From: Saprospiraceae bacterium UBA6168
Lineage (GTDB): Bacteria > Bacteroidota > Bacteroidia > Chitinophagales > Saprospiraceae
Length of the DNA stretch: 64,000 nt
Direction of reading: 5' to 3'
NCBI GenBank assembly: GCA_002435785.1
Contig: DIUC01000039.1
Coordinates: forward strand, 18,623 to 82,622
A program made the translations under genes and the position numbers. Numbering within the stretch: the first letter of the stretch is position 1; the number at the start of each line of letters is the position of its first letter. The notes below the pieces were generated by a model. It was not told the DNA's origin. It did no database searches and saw only the letters and a list, made by a program, of their open reading frames with translations. This document shows positions 25,608 through 32,112 of this stretch, piece by piece.

Positions 25608-25809
25608 TTTGTTACAAGGTGGATGCGGGTGATAATGTCGGTTCAGCCAATACTTGATAGAGCGCAGCATAAGCAAGGCAAGAATGCGGAAAATCTGTCA
25701 AACCGCTGGCGGAATTTCTCGGGGTTCAAGAAAAAGGGGCTTGCAGCGGTCGCCGCCGTGCCAGTTTCCGTATTTTTGTGAAAAAAAATCCACAGCCAAA
25801 CCACCCGCC

Positions 25810-26214
25810 ATGCAATTAACCTTCGCTACCCCCTCCCTGCTCTTCCCGGCCATTTCGTTGCTGCTGTTGGCTTATACGAACAAGTTCTTGGCGATAGCCA
25901 GCCTCATACGCACCCTGCACGACCGCTATGAGCAGGAAAACCAGCCCGTGCTTCGAGAGCAAATCGTGCATTTGCGCAAGCGGCTGAACCTCATTCGGCT
26001 GATGCAGACTTTTGGCATCGCCAGCTTTTTGATGTGCTTTGTGTGCATGTTCCTGCTATTCGAGAACCAACACTTGGCGGCCACTTGGGCATTTGCCATT
26101 GCCTTGGTGCTGATGATGGTGTCGCTGGCACTCAGCTTGGGCGAGATTTGGATTTCGGCGGGGGCACTGCGGCTGCTGTTGAAGGATTTTGAAAAGGGCT
26201 CTGATAAGCCTTGA
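25810..26214 (+). CDS. DUF2721 membrane protein
   Basis: 134 residues starting at the ATG at 25810. A longer frame opens upstream at a TTG (25654) but adds only a non-homologous arginine-rich leader. Three hydrophobic segments are seen (FATPSLLFPAISLLLLAYTN, about 5-24; IASFLMCFVCMFLLF, about 73-88; AIALVLMMVSLALSLGEIW, about 97-115). A basic amphipathic loop lies between the first two (FLAIASLIRTLHDRYEQE). This is the DUF2721 layout. A TATTTTTG -7 element lies at 25771. Function unknown. Confidence 0.78.
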   Translation: MQLTFATPSLLFPAISLLLLAYTNKFLAIASLIRTLHDRYEQENQPVLREQIVHLRKRLNLIRLMQTFGIASFLMCFVCMFLLFENQHLAATWAFAIALVLMMVSLALSLGEIWISAGALRLLLKDFEKGSDKP

Positions 26215-26215
26215 A

Positions 26216-26527
26216 TCAACGGCCCTTGATGGTTAGTTTTTCCACCATTAGAGGGGTCAAGCTTTCAGCATAGACGCCGTATGCATCCAATAGCGTCCCT
26301 TTTAGGCCAGTATTGGCAGAGATGGCGTACAGCACCATGTTGTCGCCGGGATCCGTCTCTCCCTCGAAGCGGTAGAATTCGTCCACCTCAAAATCTTCGG
26401 GGTGGATTTCCAGGTCATGTCCTTTGCAGAAAAGGCATTGTTCCGTCAGGTTGAAATCTTCGTTGTAGCCCCTTTCTTGGAGGTCGGCGAGTGCTTCGGT
26501 CAAGGTATCGTAGGTCTTCATTTTCAA
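26216..26527 (-). CDS. small conserved Bacteroidota protein, often mislabelled phosphoribosylpyrophosphate synthetase
   Basis: 103 residues (or 101 from the second Met at 26521). The sequence MKTYDTLTEALADLQERGY, EQCLFCKGHDLEIHPEDFEV and LYAISANTGLKGTLLDAYGV matches a small family common in Bacteroidota. I recall it being labelled phosphoribosylpyrophosphate synthetase in databases, but at about 100 residues it has none of that enzyme's domains. A CxxC-type pair (CLFC) suggests possible metal binding. It converges on the DUF2721 gene with a 1-bp gap. Function unknown. Confidence 0.75.
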   Translation of the reverse strand: MKMKTYDTLTEALADLQERGYNEDFNLTEQCLFCKGHDLEIHPEDFEVDEFYRFEGETDPGDNMVLYAISANTGLKGTLLDAYGVYAESLTPLMVEKLTIKGR

Positions 26528-26599
26528 AAGTTTGTTTTTTACAGAACGTCCCCACCCTAAGAAAGTTAGCGCCGTGCGGAATCAAATTGGCGAACGCCC

Positions 26600-27625
26600 T
26601 CACTCCGCCCATACCTTGCACCCTTCCGTGCAGTTCGTGCAAATGTCAATCTGGTCGCGCCCCGCGAGCAACGAGCTTCTGAAGTGGCTATAATCCTCGC
26701 CGTGCCAGATTTCCTTGAAGGTTTTCTGCTTCAGGTCGCCAAGGCGGTGCAGGGCATCCTTGTCGAAGCAGCAGGGCACCACGAGGCCGTCCCAGGTGAT
26801 GACGCAGGCGTGCCAGAGCTTCCAGCAGTGGTTGAGCAGTTCGTTCTTCACCCGCCAGGTGCCGTCGGGCTTTTGGGCGTAGCGGGCGTACTGGCCGAGG
26901 GTCGGTATGAGGTCGTTGCCATGCTCGTAGTCATAGACTTGGGCGGTTTTCAGTTTGACTTCGTCAATGCCAATCTCCTCGGCGAGGCGGTAGATTTCGG
27001 GGATTTGGTGCTCGTTGGGCCGCACGACGAGGAACTGGAAGATGATGTGGGGCGTCTTGGATTTCAGTTGCTTTTTCCATTTCACCACGTTCCTTGCGCC
27101 TTGCAGCACGACTTCCAGTTTCCCCTCCTTACGGTAGCTTTCGTAAGTTTCCTGCGTGGTGCCGTCCACGGAGATGATGAGCCGGTCGAGGCCGGACTCG
27201 ATGGTTCGGCGGGCGTTTTCGTCGTTGAGGAAATGGCCGTTGGTGGAGGTGATGGTATAGATTTTTTTGCGACGTGCATATTTCACCATGTCCAAAAACT
27301 TGGGGTTGATGTATGGCTCGCCCTGAAAGTAGAAGATGAGGTATAGCAGTTCCCGGTGCAGTTCATCAATGGTCTTGCGGAAAAAATCTTCCTTCAAATT
27401 GCCCGTCGGGCGGGTGAATGCCCTCAGCCCGCTGGGGCATTCCGGGCAGCGCAGGTTGCAGGCGGTGGTCGGTTCCAACGAGATGGTCATCGGCAGCCCC
27501 CATTGTACAGGCCGTTTCAGCCAGCGGGTGAGGTGGTAGGAGCTGAATATTTTCGCCACGTTCCACACCCGGCGGGGGGTGAGCTTGGTGAGAAAATTCA
27601 GGGTATCTTGGCGGTAAAGTTTCAT
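26600..27625 (-). CDS. radical SAM protein with SPASM domain
   Basis: 341 residues. The radical SAM cluster is TTACNLRCPECPSG (CX3CX2C, about residues 55-62). The core continues with LYLIFYFQGEPYINPKFLDM and ITSTNGHFLNDENA. The C-terminal SPASM half has cysteines at LNHCWKLWHACVITWDG, VPCCFDKD and ICTNCTEGCKVW, able to hold auxiliary Fe-S clusters. SPASM enzymes often modify peptides or build cofactors, but no precursor peptide is visible nearby, so the substrate is unknown. A short-period inverted repeat lies 3 bp upstream of its start codon in the presumed leader. Confidence 0.88.
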   Translation of the reverse strand: MKLYRQDTLNFLTKLTPRRVWNVAKIFSSYHLTRWLKRPVQWGLPMTISLEPTTACNLRCPECPSGLRAFTRPTGNLKEDFFRKTIDELHRELLYLIFYFQGEPYINPKFLDMVKYARRKKIYTITSTNGHFLNDENARRTIESGLDRLIISVDGTTQETYESYRKEGKLEVVLQGARNVVKWKKQLKSKTPHIIFQFLVVRPNEHQIPEIYRLAEEIGIDEVKLKTAQVYDYEHGNDLIPTLGQYARYAQKPDGTWRVKNELLNHCWKLWHACVITWDGLVVPCCFDKDALHRLGDLKQKTFKEIWHGEDYSHFRSSLLAGRDQIDICTNCTEGCKVWAE

Positions 27626-27627
27626 GT

Positions 27628-27710
27628 GGAGGTTTAGTGGGTTTAGCGGGTTTAGGAGGTTTAAGGAATCGGCAATCAGACCTCCTAAACTTTTCCAAAC
27701 CTTTTAAACC
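27628..27710. repeat. short-period (9-bp) repeat with inverted second arm, in the leader of the radical SAM gene
   Basis: The left arm (27628-27667) has tandem GTTTAG-xxx units (GTTTAGTGG, GTTTAGCGG, GTTTAGGAG, GTTTAAGG). The right arm (27680-27710) carries the inverted counterpart with similar period (CCTCCTAAAC, TTTTCCAAAC, CTTTTAAACC). GTTTAGGAGGT and ACCTCCTAAAC are exact reverse complements. The left arm begins 3 bp upstream of the radical SAM ATG. Confidence 0.7.
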
Positions 27711-27726
27711 TAAAAACAAGAAAAAG

Positions 27727-27758
27727 CAAAAGTATGAAGATGTTGCACACTACTTTTG
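27727..27758. promoter_or_regulatory. divergent pair of -7 elements
   Basis: CAAAAGTA at 27727-27734 reads TACTTTTG on the minus strand, facing the radical SAM gene. TACTTTTG at 27751-27758 faces the plus-strand gene at 27799. Both fit the Bacteroidota TAnnTTTG consensus. The minus transcript would carry the repeat at 27628-27710 in its leader. No good -33 elements were found. Confidence 0.5.
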
Positions 27759-27798
27759 CCCCCAATCTTTTTACTATCACCATTTTTACTTTCTCCTT

Positions 27799-28284
27799 AT
27801 GATTACGGAAGCCACCATTGACAAGGTACTTGAAAAATTTGAAAACCAAGGGGTTGACTATGAGCAATTTGTGCGGGACTTTGCGAAGCACCAGCCGACC
27901 ATATTTTCCTATTTGATTGGCGACAACGAAGGCGTCTTCTCGCAAGACGAGGAAGACTTTCTGCTGTACCTGGCGCTGGCTATTTACAAATCCGTGGAGG
28001 ATGTCAGCGAAGATGACCTGCCTATCATCGAGGAAGAGGACATCACCGAGGCAGAGGAGGCCAACTGGTCGCTGATGGAATCTTCAAAGGCCACCGACTT
28101 TCACAAGCGGCTGGATATTTTCTACGAAACCTCGCCGGAGGAAGACCTTATGGCCTTCGTAGAGGACGCCCTGACTGGCGAGGCCGAGAACGAGGAGGGC
28201 GAGGCGTTCAGCATCACGCCGGAGGGCCGGGAGCCGATGTTCGTGGCATTGAAGACCGTGATTGATGTGCTGACGAGGGGGTAG
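27799..28284 (+). CDS. acidic conserved hypothetical protein
   Basis: 161 residues from the ATG at 27799 (MITEATIDKVLEKFENQG). The frame is open further upstream to a GTG at 27637, but that part crosses the short-period repeat and is not protein-like. The product is strongly acidic (EDVSEDDLPIIEEEDITEAE near the middle), probably helical, and has no signal peptide or membrane span. I do not recognise a named domain. A TACTTTTG -7 element at 27751 fits this start. Confidence 0.7.
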   Translation: MITEATIDKVLEKFENQGVDYEQFVRDFAKHQPTIFSYLIGDNEGVFSQDEEDFLLYLALAIYKSVEDVSEDDLPIIEEEDITEAEEANWSLMESSKATDFHKRLDIFYETSPEEDLMAFVEDALTGEAENEEGEAFSITPEGREPMFVALKTVIDVLTRG

Positions 28285-28291
28285 GTTATCT

Positions 28292-28514
28292 ACGATTGAC
28301 GAATGACGATTGACGAATGACGATTGACGAATGACGATTGACGAATGACGATTGACGATTGACGATTGCGGGCGTGTTTTCCTACTTTCGAGCGTCAGGC
28401 TTTGTCCATTTGTCAGTGGCTTTAGCATTTGGCAATTGGCTTTTGGTAAACAGTAAATAGCCAAAAGCTAACGGCTCGCAGTATAAGTATCACCAATCGA
28501 AATTCGTCAATCGT
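28292..28514. repeat. 14-bp/7-bp tandem repeat with distant inverted copy
   Basis: Four exact copies of ACGATTGACGAATG (28292-28347) are followed by three copies of ACGATTG (28348-28368). An inverted copy, ATTCGTCAATCGT, lies at 28502-28514. Between them, CATTTGG CAATTGG CTTTTGG (28416-28438) is another run of 7-bp units, with CCAAAAGC nearby in inverted sense. The whole 360-bp gap between the flanking genes is made of such sequence. Confidence 0.85.
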
Positions 28515-28645
28515 AACTTGCCAATCACAGTTTTAACATCCCGCTAACGCCCCACCTATTTTTTCGACACCCTGCCCGCTGTACATTTATCCAACGAAAA
28601 AAGAATTCCTGGCCGCTACATCCTATCACACTTAAATCAACGGCC

Positions 28646-29803
28646 ATGCTACGCTACCTTTACTTTCCAACGCTACTGCTGTTCGGCCTTTTGGTCTTTG
28701 GCTGCCTATCACCGGAGAAATTCCAACAAAAAAACGACCCAGACACCGTCGTCAAGTTTGCCAGCCGACGGCTCGATGGCAAGCGGCTCAAAACGGATTG
28801 GGCCAAAGTGCTTGAAACCTCATTTGCGCAAGCCAATGAAGCCGACATGCGGCGAATCGGCGAGCTTAAAGCCCTCGGTACCGTTGCTGACTGGGAGCAA
28901 ATCCATGCCATCGCCGAGCAGTTGGAGCACCGCCACCAACGGGTAACGCCGTTGCTGCCCATCGTCAGTGAGGACGGCTACCGGCCCGATATCCGGCTGC
29001 TGCCCATCGGCGATTTGCTGACGGAAAGCCGCCGGGAGGTCATTGAGCGCTCCGTGCCCGACATAGAGGAGAAGCTGCGCCTCGCGCAAAACGGCCAGCG
29101 GCTGCAAGCCCGCATGGCCCATGAGCGCATAGCTGCCCTTCGGAAAAAATACGGCTGGAACGATGCCGTGGCTGATTCCCTGCAAAGCGAAGCACGCAAC
29201 TTCGGAAGCACCTACGTGCTGCTCGAAGTGGAGCAAAATCGGTCAATACCCTATGGTGACAGGGTCGAGGAACGCCTGGATTTCAAAGGCATTCGCAGTG
29301 GCAATAGTTGGCAGGTTGTCCATCGCAGCGAGCAGCCGGGCACCCGCTACGATTTTAGCGTGAAGGTGGAACTGGCCGCTACCGCTGTCTCTCGGGAACT
29401 GTTGAACACGACATGGACGACCGTTGCCCAGGAAGTACAAGTGGGACAAGAAGCCGTGAAGGACTCCAACGGCGTGGTGATTTGCTATAAACCCATTTTC
29501 CAAACCGTCTGTGCCACCATCCAACACGTGCAGGCAGCCAAAGACGCCAGCCTGACCGCCCATGTTGAGGTCTTCGACCTCGCCACGGGCAAGTCCATCC
29601 ATCGGAAAACGCTATGGGAAACAGACAGCTTTGCCCAGTCTCTTTGCAGCTACACTGGCGATAGTCGGGTGAGCGCAACCAGCGGTTGCGGCTTTAGCAC
29701 CCACGTCTTCTTCCCCTCCGACTGGCAGATGATGGACAACTGCGCTGACGACTTGCGATTCAGCCTATTTCGCTTACTCAAGAAGGTGGATTTGACGGAA
29801 TAA
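28646..29803 (+). CDS. hypothetical lipoprotein
   Basis: 385 residues. The N-terminal hydrophobic segment ends at a lipobox (LLVFGC, Cys about residue 20), so it is a lipoprotein. The N-terminal half is helical and charged (VETSFAQANEADMRRIGELK-type sequence). The C-terminal half is beta-rich (RYDFSVKVELAATAVSR, SLTAHVEVFDLATGK) with four or five cysteines near the end (LCSYTGD, SGCGFS, DNCADDL). I do not recognise the family. It stands alone between two repeat-bearing or promoter regions. Confidence 0.7.
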   Translation: MLRYLYFPTLLLFGLLVFGCLSPEKFQQKNDPDTVVKFASRRLDGKRLKTDWAKVLETSFAQANEADMRRIGELKALGTVADWEQIHAIAEQLEHRHQRVTPLLPIVSEDGYRPDIRLLPIGDLLTESRREVIERSVPDIEEKLRLAQNGQRLQARMAHERIAALRKKYGWNDAVADSLQSEARNFGSTYVLLEVEQNRSIPYGDRVEERLDFKGIRSGNSWQVVHRSEQPGTRYDFSVKVELAATAVSRELLNTTWTTVAQEVQVGQEAVKDSNGVVICYKPIFQTVCATIQHVQAAKDASLTAHVEVFDLATGKSIHRKTLWETDSFAQSLCSYTGDSRVSATSGCGFSTHVFFPSDWQMMDNCADDLRFSLFRLLKKVDLTE

Positions 29804-29823
29804 CTCCTTTTGCAAAGAATTGC

Positions 29824-29831
29824 TAACTTTG
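29824..29831 (+). promoter_or_regulatory. -7 element TAACTTTG before the alpha-oxoamine synthase gene
   Basis: TAACTTTG fits TAnnTTTG. Transcription would start near 29838, giving a leader of about 110 nt to the ATG at 29947. No TTTG is at the ideal distance. Confidence 0.4.
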
Positions 29832-29946
29832 CCCCGCAATCATTCGCCAAGAAAGCTGTGCCGCATGGCCCGGATTAACCTTCCTCAACTTTGGTTATCG
29901 GGTCACATGTCACAGCTTTTTTTCGTAAAAAGCAACTAACACAAAC

Positions 29947-31200
29947 ATGGATTTATTTCAAAAATTCAGGAATCCCGGCCCACTCGGTAGGTGGCGTGAC
30001 GTGGCCGATGGCTATTTTATGTTTCCACGCCTCGAAGGCGAATTGGGCAACCACATGAAGTTCCAAGGCAAAGACGTCATTTGCTGGAGCATCAACAACT
30101 ACCTCGGCCTGGCCAATCACCCCGAAGTGCGGGAGGCCGACGCCAAGGGCGCTGCCGATTGGGGCCTCGCCTATCCGATGGGTGCCCGAATGATGAGCGG
30201 CAATTCCACCCTCCACGACCAATTGGAAACTGAGCTTGCCGACTTCGTGAAAAAGGAGACGGCCATGCTCGTCAACTTTGGCTACCAAGGCGTCATCTCT
30301 GCCATTGACAGCCTCGTGAACCGCCACGATGTCATCGTTTACGACTCCGAATCCCACGCCTGCATCGTGGACGGGGTGCGGCTGCACCACGGCAAGCGCT
30401 TTGCTTTTGAGCACAACAACGTGGCCAGCCTCGACAAAAACCTCGCTCGTGCTACCAAGCTCGTGGCCGAGACCGGTGGCGGCATCCTCGTCATCACCGA
30501 GGGCGTGTTCGGGATGCGGGGCGACCAAGGCAAGCTGCGGGAAATCTGCGCACTGAAGGACAAGTACGAGTTTCGCCTCATGGTGGACGATGCGCACGGC
30601 TTCGGGATGCTCGGCCCCACGGGTGCCGGTGCCTGCGAGGAGCAGGGCATCATGGACGACGTGGACGTGTATTTCTCCACCTTCGCCAAGTCCATGGCCA
30701 GCATCGGGGCGTTTTTCGCTGGCGAAAAATTCATGATTCAACACCTGCGCTTCACCATGCGCTCGCAGATTTTTGCGAAGAGCATGCCCATGCCGCTCGT
30801 GGTCGGTGCCATCAAGCGCCTTGAACTGCTGCGCACCAAGCCGGAGCTGCGCAAGGCGCTTTGGGACAACGTAAACTACCTGCAATCGGAGTTGAAAAAG
30901 GCGGGATTTGATATCAGAGAAACGAACTCTTGCGTGACGCCCGTTTATATCCAAGGCGACGAAACAGAAGCAATGGTGATGGTGCGGGATTTGCGGGAAA
31001 ACTACGGCATATTCTGCTCCATCGTGGTCTATCCCGTCATTCCGAAGGGCATGATTATCCTGCGCTTGATACCTACTGCGGTGCATACGAAGGAAGATAT
31101 TGACATCACCATAGCCGCCTTCAAGGAAATAAAGAAAAAGCTGAACAGCCAAGCCTATACCGAAGCTGCGAAAGTGCTGCTGGCTGGCGCAATTGGGTAA
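29947..31200 (+). CDS. PLP-dependent alpha-oxoamine synthase (serine palmitoyltransferase / KBL / BioF family)
   Basis: 417 residues of aminotransferase fold type I. Landmarks are INNYLGLANHPEVREA, GARMMSGNSTLHDQLE, the VYDSESHACIVDGVRL loop, LMVDDAHGFGMLGPTGAG (Asp contacting the PLP pyridine nitrogen) and FSTFAKSMASIGAF with the Schiff-base lysine. The family condenses an amino acid with an acyl-CoA. Bacteroidota use one member, serine palmitoyltransferase, to start sphingolipid synthesis. The N-terminal region and DARDHASI-like loop fit that clade, but glycine C-acetyltransferase or 8-amino-7-oxononanoate synthase cannot be excluded. No bio genes are adjacent. Confidence 0.85.
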   Translation: MDLFQKFRNPGPLGRWRDVADGYFMFPRLEGELGNHMKFQGKDVICWSINNYLGLANHPEVREADAKGAADWGLAYPMGARMMSGNSTLHDQLETELADFVKKETAMLVNFGYQGVISAIDSLVNRHDVIVYDSESHACIVDGVRLHHGKRFAFEHNNVASLDKNLARATKLVAETGGGILVITEGVFGMRGDQGKLREICALKDKYEFRLMVDDAHGFGMLGPTGAGACEEQGIMDDVDVYFSTFAKSMASIGAFFAGEKFMIQHLRFTMRSQIFAKSMPMPLVVGAIKRLELLRTKPELRKALWDNVNYLQSELKKAGFDIRETNSCVTPVYIQGDETEAMVMVRDLRENYGIFCSIVVYPVIPKGMIILRLIPTAVHTKEDIDITIAAFKEIKKKLNSQAYTEAAKVLLAGAIG

Positions 31201-31222
31201 TACTGGTTGTGTTCAACGCAAC

Positions 31223-31251
31223 GTCGGGGAGGTTCCAAAACCCTCCCCGAC
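31223..31251. repeat. GGGGAGG hairpin, copy 1
   Basis: GTCGGGGAGG (31223-31232) pairs with CCTCCCCGAC (31242-31251) around a 9-nt loop, 22 bp after the preceding stop codon. The same core hairpin recurs at 54167-54199. Both copies follow a gene, so the family may serve as a terminator or a 3' end element. Confidence 0.7.
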
Positions 31252-31264
31252 CTTATCCCAAGCA

Positions 31265-31294
31265 ATCACCAGTCACAAACCACCAGTCACCACA
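31265..31294. repeat. heptad repeat, single arm
   Basis: The run CACCAGT CACAAAC CACCAGT CACCACA is four 7-bp units just before the next coding region. No inverted arm was found close by. The open frame upstream of 31297 passes through this repeat and the preceding hairpin, which argues against a start at the TTG at 31207. Confidence 0.55.
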
Positions 31295-31296
31295 TT

Positions 31297-32040
31297 TTGC
31301 CATTCTTCCTTACCACCAATTTCCCAGTTAGCCGGTACAGCGAGCTGAAACCGGAGTACATCCTCGGCACGCTGGAAAAGCTGCGGATGCGCATAGACGA
31401 ACGCTTTCCGGGCGCTGGTCTGGGCAAAGTGGCCAATGAGCTAAACGAGGTGGCGTTGGGCATCGTGCAGTTGGTGGAGCAGCTTTCCCGGCCTATATGG
31501 CCCATCCGCATTTTGACCTTCTTGACCATCGGGCTGCTCATCGGACTGACGGTTTGGGTATGCACCCTCACTGTGCGCTACATCCCAGCGGGCGAGAGCG
31601 GGCTGGTGGAGATACTCCAAGGCGCCGAGAGCGCCATCAACGAGGTCATTTTCTTGGGCTTGGCCATCCTGTTTTTGGCCACCGTCGAGAACCGCATCAA
31701 GCGCAAGGCGGCACTGAACTCCCTGCACCGACTGCGCTCCATCGCCCACGTGGTGGACATGCACCAACTCACCAAAGACCCCGCCTCCCTCGTTGCGGAG
31801 TTCGAGAAAACGGCCTCCTCCCCGGAGCGCACCATGACCCCCTACCAACTTACCCGCTACCTCGACTACTGTGCCGAACTGCTGGCCATCAACTCCAAGC
31901 TCGCTGCCCTGCACGTGCAGTGCTTTCAGGACTCCGAGGTGCTAAAGACCGTGGACGAGGTGGAAACCCTGTCGCACGAGCTATCGAGCAAGATTTGGCA
32001 GAAAATCATGATTTTGGACGTAGTGGCGAAGAATGGATGA
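31297..32040 (+). CDS. two-helix membrane protein of unknown function
   Basis: About 247 residues if the TTG at 31297 is used; the first ATG is at 31387 and another TTG is at 31207. The likely mature start is around FPVSRYSELKPEYILGTLEK. Two transmembrane helices (ILTFLTIGLLIGLTVWVC and EVIFLGLAILFLATVE) flank a short external loop. A cytoplasmic helical region follows (LHRLRSIAHVVDMHQLTKDP, DYCAELLAINSKLAALH). The family looks Bacteroidota-specific; no function is known to me. It precedes the B12-type radical SAM gene by 72 bp and may be co-transcribed. Confidence 0.65.
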   Translation: MPFFLTTNFPVSRYSELKPEYILGTLEKLRMRIDERFPGAGLGKVANELNEVALGIVQLVEQLSRPIWPIRILTFLTIGLLIGLTVWVCTLTVRYIPAGESGLVEILQGAESAINEVIFLGLAILFLATVENRIKRKAALNSLHRLRSIAHVVDMHQLTKDPASLVAEFEKTASSPERTMTPYQLTRYLDYCAELLAINSKLAALHVQCFQDSEVLKTVDEVETLSHELSSKIWQKIMILDVVAKNG

Positions 32041-32081
32041 CGGGGCAGGTAAGCGACGCAAAGGTGCTGCAACATATTCCC

Positions 32082-32089
32082 TACCTTTG
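32082..32089 (+). promoter_or_regulatory. -7 element TACCTTTG
   Basis: TACCTTTG lies 23 bp before the TTG start at 32113, in the gap after the membrane protein gene. It matches TAnnTTTG, but no -33 element is seen at the right spacing. Confidence 0.35.
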
Positions 32090-32112
32090 CCCCGTACCAA
32101 TTCCTGTTTTTT

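Noticed and set aside
26216..26527. Phosphoribosylpyrophosphate synthetase
   Set aside because: About 100 residues with none of the PRPP synthetase motifs; the database name for this small family appears to be an error.
28292..28368. Tandem repeats that might be taken for a CRISPR array
   Set aside because: The 14-bp units are directly adjacent with no spacers, and no cas genes are present.
29953..31152. 399-codon open frame on the minus strand
   Set aside because: It lies wholly antisense to the clear alpha-oxoamine synthase gene, is His/Val-rich, and has no domain; a codon-bias shadow.
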